Positions 59,433-64,000 of a DNA stretch of 64,000 nt are shown in pieces; the stretch's first letter is position 1; each line of letters opens with the position of its first letter. Under the pieces are notes generated by a model. That model had not been told where the DNA came from. It searched no databases and worked only from the letters and a program-made list of their open reading frames with translations. Origin of the DNA: Coptis chinensis (lineage: Eukaryota > Streptophyta > Magnoliopsida > Ranunculales > Ranunculaceae); the NCBI GenBank assembly GCA_015680905.1, contig CM027380.1:107122501-107186500 (forward strand), read 5' to 3'. A program made the translations under genes and the position numbers.

Positions 59433-62400
59433 CTATGCTGCTGCTTTCTACGGATAGATAATATTCGTCAGTAGAACAATCAACTTAAACCAAAGAAAAG
59501 TAGCCCTCACAATTTTTCATTGAAGGTCAGCAACTTACATTAGTATCAAGTGTTTCTAATTTGCTCATCTTGGCAAATATGTTGCCATAAAACTGAGCGT
59601 CCTTCTTATTGTACTCCTTCATTTTTTCCTTCAAGACTTTGTACTCAAGCTTTACGTCCCTGTTTCAACAAAGATTCCACCCCAACATACATTCAGTCAA
59701 TAGACATTGGACATCAATGAATTAGCCGGTACAATGAAAAAGGCATAATACATACCTGTTGTTGGGATCAATTTCCAACGCCTTTTTAATATCAATCTCA
59801 GCAAGGTCCAAATCAGCCAGCTGGATGTAAGCTTGGGCTCGTCTATAGAGTGCCTTGACATTCGTACTCTCAAGTTCTAGTACCTACAATATTATTAACG
59901 GAACATTAATCCTCAGACCCCTTGCTTTGATGCAATTTGAGTTGTAGGTATAAATTGGTCCGCAGTTACCTTTGTGCAAAGCTTCTCTGCCTGTTTGTAG
60001 TCCTTTAACTTCAGCTTGCAAGCTGCATTGTTCAGATTGCAGCTTACCTTCAGAACCTTGGACTGTTTCTTTTCGTCTTCACTGAAGTTGGTGTCATATT
60101 CAATAAATTTACCAGCCTGATTACAAGGAGATTTTCAGTCAGATGCAATAACACAAAATCATATTTAAAATGATTTTATCCTACTAAAAACTATCTTGCC
60201 TTTTCATATATCTTTTTGAGGCCTTAACATATTTTCCAGCTTTGAATGCTACATTTCCTTCCTCTTTCTTCCTACCAGCAGCTTCAATTTTCTCAGGTGT
60301 GTTCATGTCCCATGATTCTCTCTCCTAATGATAGAAAAGGACAATTTTAAACTCACTCATACCAAGCACAATGCAAGAGCCACACAAAGAGAAATCTCAC
60401 TGAAGATACCTTGACAAAGGATTCAAGCTCAACTTCATAGTATAATGTTGAATTCGGGGGAACAACAGCCAATTCTTGCTTGGATTCAGATGAACCAAAA
60501 CCATATTCTGGAGTAATAGTCAACTCTGCAACCTCCCCTTTCTTCATTGTCATGATAGCTCTATCAAGTCCATCAACAACTTGCTCTGCAAAATGTAGAG
60601 ACTACACTTCAGTATCCAGTTTAATATTGTTAACAAAGAAAGCATGCAAAATCCACCGACATGAAAAATTACCTTCATCCGTCTTGAACTCAAATAGCTC
60701 ATCATCGTCATGCCCCTTCTTCAGAAATACAGTTCCATCTTGCAACTTCCCAATAAGTTTCACTGTCAGACAAATGAGATAACATTATTATGCACACTAC
60801 AATGCATCCCATTCCACTAAGAACTCCTACAATTTATTACAATAACAAAAATTGAATTAATACTCCTTATTATCCACTGTTCCTTCATTTGGATGCTTAA
60901 AATTCACCTTTAGCCACTGTTCCTTCATTTGGACGCTCATAACCTTCTCCTTCCTTGACGATCTTCTTTATAACCTTCTTATCATTAGTCACTTCAGTCA
61001 CAGTCTTCCACGAAACCAATTCAAGAGTTATATGAAGTGTGGCACTTGGTGGCACAGCGCCTTCAGCACCAGAGGCTGGTCGACCCATCTCCCCAAAGCC
61101 ATCTGAAAATACAGAAATGCAATGTAAGTGACAGGTTCCACAATTGCTTACAATTCAATGATTTCCACTTCAAGCAAACTTACATTGTGGCTTCACTGTT
61201 AGGAGAACCTTTTCTCCCTTCTTCATTGTCTTTACTGCTTTTGATAGTGCTGGGCAGAAATAACCTGGTTGCAAAGGCAGAACATGCAGATCCCGTTAGA
61301 GAAGTCGGAACAAAGATAAGCAACTAGCATTCACACTAAAGTAAGGTACAAAACTCGCACCATCTCCAACAGTAAACTCCACCCCTTCAAATTTAGAAAC
61401 CACTGTACCATCCTCAAGCTGAGCTTCATATTTAACTGCAGAATGGACAAAAAGGAAACAGGTAAAATAACCACGCAATTCCATCTCACGAAAATCAACT
61501 AAATGATGCAATATGCAGGTCAATAACACACCAAGCACTTCATCGAGGTCCTTTGGATTCTCCCACTTCTCTCCCGCGGTAAGTACCTTCTTGAAAATTC
61601 CTCCATCCTTGCAAATGTCCTTGACACTAGACCAGGAAAGCAGCTCAACATCAAACTGAAGTGTCGCATTGGGAGGAATTGTTGGAGAGGAGCCAGATTC
61701 ACCATAAGCCAACTCAGGGGGGATTGTAAATAAAGAGTTTTCACCCTTCTTCATGGTCTTGATACCCTGGTCCCATCCCTTGATCACTTGCCCTGCCATG
61801 GATACCACAGGAATCATCAATTATAGTGGAAAGGTAATTACAGCTAGGATTCTGATACTTGGAAGGTTCGAAATCATTATTCCAATCAACAAAATTCATA
61901 ATGCAATATACACAACAAAGACTAGCAAGCAACAAAGGATCAACCTTCCACTGTATTTTCACAATGAAACACAAGAACAATGCACATCTTTACTTGGGTA
62001 GAAACTTTAAATCCATTTCAAAATCAACAATTTTCTTCCATAGGCAAGAAATACTAGCAAGGAATATCACAGACCAGTACCAGATATGTGTTTGTTTGCA
62101 TGATAAAAAGTTGTTCTCAAACATATTTATCTACAGTCACCATGGAAAATATAACACAAATGACCACTAAAGGTTATGTTAAAATATTCGGACGATTCGG
62201 ACACCAGAGCGTCTCACATTTGTAAGACTGGATGTCTAAACCAGTAAGTAACGAAGGCTATGAACGAGCAATTAAACAGTTATATGAAAATGGGCAGAAA
62301 TACGGCCATACACCCCCCACGCCCCAAATAGAACTGGTAAAAGAGTCCGGCTATTCAATCTTGGCTCATTCTTGGTGTGTTCAGACTTAGCTCTTGTTAA

Positions 62401-63581
62401 AATATGAGCTGATCCTACACATATTCTAAGGCTCCTTAGAAAACTAACAGGGCTTGAGGACAACTAGGTTTTAATTCACTACAATTCTACAGTGGTGAAC
62501 TGACTGAGTTACTCGGGATCAAGTCAAATTCGGCTCGCTCGAGCTCACACATATTGCAAGATGAGTCAAGCCTGACAACATCTTCAGGCTTATTTAGAAA
62601 CAAATAAACGAGCCGAGCTTGACCATATTGAAGCTCTAATTGTTGACTGTAATACCAGCCTGTCCCTAGGTAACAGAGTGACAAACTATACCAAAATAGT
62701 GTAGCACTCTCCATTTTGTACATCAAACCGAGTACAAGATAAATGAGGACAATCAAAGTGTCTCACATTTCTAAAAATGAACAAGAAGTGTCCCAGTCCT
62801 AAGATTTAACGTCTAAATTACATGGACAACGCCATACCCTGAAAATAATCTGTGTTGGATATGTATCCAAGTGTCCGTGTCCAATTCTTCATATCCGTGT
62901 CAATGTAACTTAGTTTAAAGTAGACAAGTGGAAGATTATCATAAAACTGTACAGCACTCATTTAACTTGTTAAAAAAAGTATATAAAATCACATAACAGA
63001 AAAGATATAAAGCCTTCTCAAAACACTTTATTAATAACTACATACAAATCCAATCGAAATCACATCAAGATTAGTATAAAATATTAAAATGACATTTATA
63101 ATCACTCATTCTAATACCACATTATTTCTCACCATAAATAAATTAAATTAAATCACACTCAAAACAAACAAATAAACAAAGGGGTGTGATTTATTTATTA
63201 TATACCTTGTCCAAGCTTGAACTTAAATGTTTCACCACGGTCACGGCTCGAATCAAACTTAGTACCATCAACCAATGTTCCAGTATAATGAACTGCAAAA
63301 TAAACAAATCTAAAAACACAAATCAACAAAAAAAAATATATATATACATGTATAAATATATATAAATATATATATATACCTTCAACTTCATCACCATTAT
63401 CAGGTGTATCCCAACCATCACCTTCTTTAATAAGTTTTTTTTTCAAACCTTGTGACCCGATCTCTTTCTCTTCACCAACTTTAAACACTGGACTACTTTC
63501 ATCTTGAAGATCCATCATGTCATCATTCATCATCATCTCTTCTGCTCCTCCTCCTACTGGCATATCAAAATCTTCATCCAT
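59433..63581 (-). CDS. FKBP62: FKBP62/ROF1-type peptidyl-prolyl isomerase, 13 exons, one 2-bp break
   Basis: Multidomain immunophilin: three FKBP domains, then three TPRs that bind the Hsp90 C-terminus; works in cytosol and nucleus in heat response. Start ATG 63581 ([20 protein letters not shown]). Exons: 63380-63581, 63206-63292, 61532-61792, 61361-61435, 61184-61264, 60908-61102, 60673-60762, 60410-60585, 60200-60324, 59970-60116, 59756-59883, 59539-59659, 59433-59447 (stop TAG). FKBP1 (about residues 60-150) keeps the ligand-pocket series: [39 protein letters not shown]2 and FKBP3 follow; TPR from about 400 ([60 protein letters not shown]). Phases agree except in exon 9 (125 bp), where AGATATATGAAAAG replaces AGATATGAAAAG and the donor is GC. 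Without the two bases the protein has 566 residues, the family's size; with them it ends near 452, inside the TPRs. Either an allele defect or a sequencing error. Confidence 0.93.
62480..62660. repeat. GAGCTC/GAGCCGAGC-rich repeat in FKBP62 intron 2
   Basis: Words CGGCTCGCTCGAGCTCACA and AAACGAGCCGAGCTTGACC resemble the inside of the element at 13821-14160, suggesting a relative of the same hAT-like non-autonomous family. Its ends are not resolved. Confidence 0.4.
63328..63379. repeat. (TA)n microsatellite in FKBP62 intron 1
   Basis: TA-rich run adjoining the exon 1 donor (GAAG/GTATATATATA). Confidence 0.85.
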
Positions 63582-63667
63582 TTTTTTCCTAGAAAATAGA
63601 GGCAGACTCAAAAATGGTTTTGAGGATTTGGGAATGAAATGAGGGGGGTTTTATGGATGAAGTGAGT

Positions 63668-63680
63668 TTCTAGAGTGTTC
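63668..63680. promoter_or_regulatory. Heat-shock-element-like motif 1
   Basis: TTCTAGAGTGTTC fits TTCnnGAAnnTTC with one mismatch (GAG for GAA). It lies 87-99 bp upstream of the FKBP62 start codon, next to an AT-rich TTTAAAATAAAATAG on the minus strand that could act as a TATA region. Confidence 0.55.
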
Positions 63681-63735
63681 TATTTTATTTTAAAGAAAAT
63701 TGATGGATTCGAGGAGAAATCAAGGGTTTAGATGG

Positions 63736-63747
63736 TTCTAGAAGTTT
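63736..63747. promoter_or_regulatory. Heat-shock-element-like motif 2
   Basis: TTCTAGAAGTTT contains a perfect TTCnnGAA pair and a weaker third unit (TTT), about 155-166 bp upstream of the FKBP62 start codon. Confidence 0.55.
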
Positions 63748-63802
63748 GAGAATTGAGAAAGATTTTTCAGGTACTTTCTAATGCAAGTTAATAATGTGGG
63801 TT

Positions 63803-63842
63803 ACGTGTGTCGCGTCATTCGCTAATAGGTCAAAACACGTCA
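63803..63842. promoter_or_regulatory. ACGT-core motifs upstream of FKBP62
   Basis: TTACGTGTGTC near 63802 and AACACGTCATC near 63834 carry ACGTG/ACGTC cores, the type bound by plant bZIP factors (ABRE-like). Function is inferred only from the motif. Confidence 0.3.
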
Positions 63843-64000
63843 TCAGTTACCAAGATTAAATCTCTACCTTAGATCTTATTACACAACAGGTTGGACTGAG
63901 ATGGGCCAACAAAACAGTACTAAAGCCCGAGCCTGAAAAAAAAAACAAGTCTAGGGTTTTAGCAATTTTAAATATGAATAGCTTGGCCAGTTTTATCATA

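Larger units (their letters stand above)
53218..59820. repeat. Segmental duplication, block B
   Basis: Copy of block A (29635-34500) in the same orientation and order. B-only differences: a poly-A-tailed insertion at 53738-55808, loss of the intron stretch that carries the MITE in A, and continuity into the full FKBP62 gene on the right, which suggests that B holds the older arrangement at this edge. Confidence 0.95.

Noticed and set aside
3294-63581. The idea that Hsp70, CPN60 and FKBP62 together form a co-regulated chaperone cluster
   Set aside because: Hsp70 and CPN60 are truncated fragments without promoters, and only FKBP62 has a promoter and all exons. Their grouping is better explained by duplication and capture of gene pieces.

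Overview
This is plant nuclear DNA, most likely from a eudicot. The evidence is AT-rich intergenic DNA, short GT-AG introns, a plant multidomain FKBP gene (FKBP62/ROF1 type), CC-NB-LRR resistance-gene copies, an E-class pentatricopeptide repeat (PPR) gene, a Copia LTR retrotransposon with an initiator-tRNA-Met primer site, and plant LINE parts. No species call is possible from the sequence alone.

The window is a graveyard of duplicated and broken host genes. From left to right it holds: a CCA/ACA simple repeat (1-352); a Copia gag relic (about 890-1200); the last exon of a mitochondrial Hsp70 gene (broken); a frameshifted PPR gene and a second copy of its 3' end; two short mitochondrial-leader-like exons; a broken SagB-type nitroreductase-like gene (11.7-13.6 kb); and the 3' end of an LRR receptor-like kinase (15.3-15.9 kb). 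Then come an FKBP62 fragment plus a broken CC-NB-LRR gene (18.2-22.6 kb), a Copia element with both LTRs and a TTATT target duplication (23166-28595), and mitochondrial CPN60 3' exons joined to an NB-ARC scrap, a BASS-transporter exon and an FKBP62 tail (29.6-34.5 kb). These are followed by the 3' half of a signal peptide peptidase-like gene (35.2-38.3 kb), a CMSS1-like fragment (39.8-41.1 kb), and a second FKBP62 fragment plus CC-NB-LRR pair split by a LINE (41.8-47.1 kb). After a sparse stretch, a second copy of the CPN60/NB-ARC/BASS/FKBP block (53.2-59.8 kb) runs straight into the only FKBP62 gene with all its exons (59.4-63.6 kb, minus strand), whose promoter lies near the right edge.

Two segmental duplications explain most of this. 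Block A (29635-34500) matches block B (53218-59820). The unit FKBP exons 7-10 plus CC-NB-LRR occurs at 18.2-22.8 kb and 41.8-47.3 kb. Indels shared or private to each copy order the events. A 13-bp frameshifting deletion is shared by both FKBP-CNL units, so they were already broken when they duplicated. Block A alone has a microhomology deletion that fuses two CPN60 exons in frame, and block B alone has a poly-A-tailed insertion with a DUF4283/CCHC reading frame in the matching CPN60 exon.

Even the full-length FKBP62 gene is not clean. Exon 9 carries two extra bases and is followed by a GC donor, which would cut the protein off inside its TPR domain. Two heat-shock-element-like motifs upstream of its start fit the known heat induction of ROF1-type genes. 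I found no RNA genes, no CRISPR array and no sign of a prokaryotic-style system.
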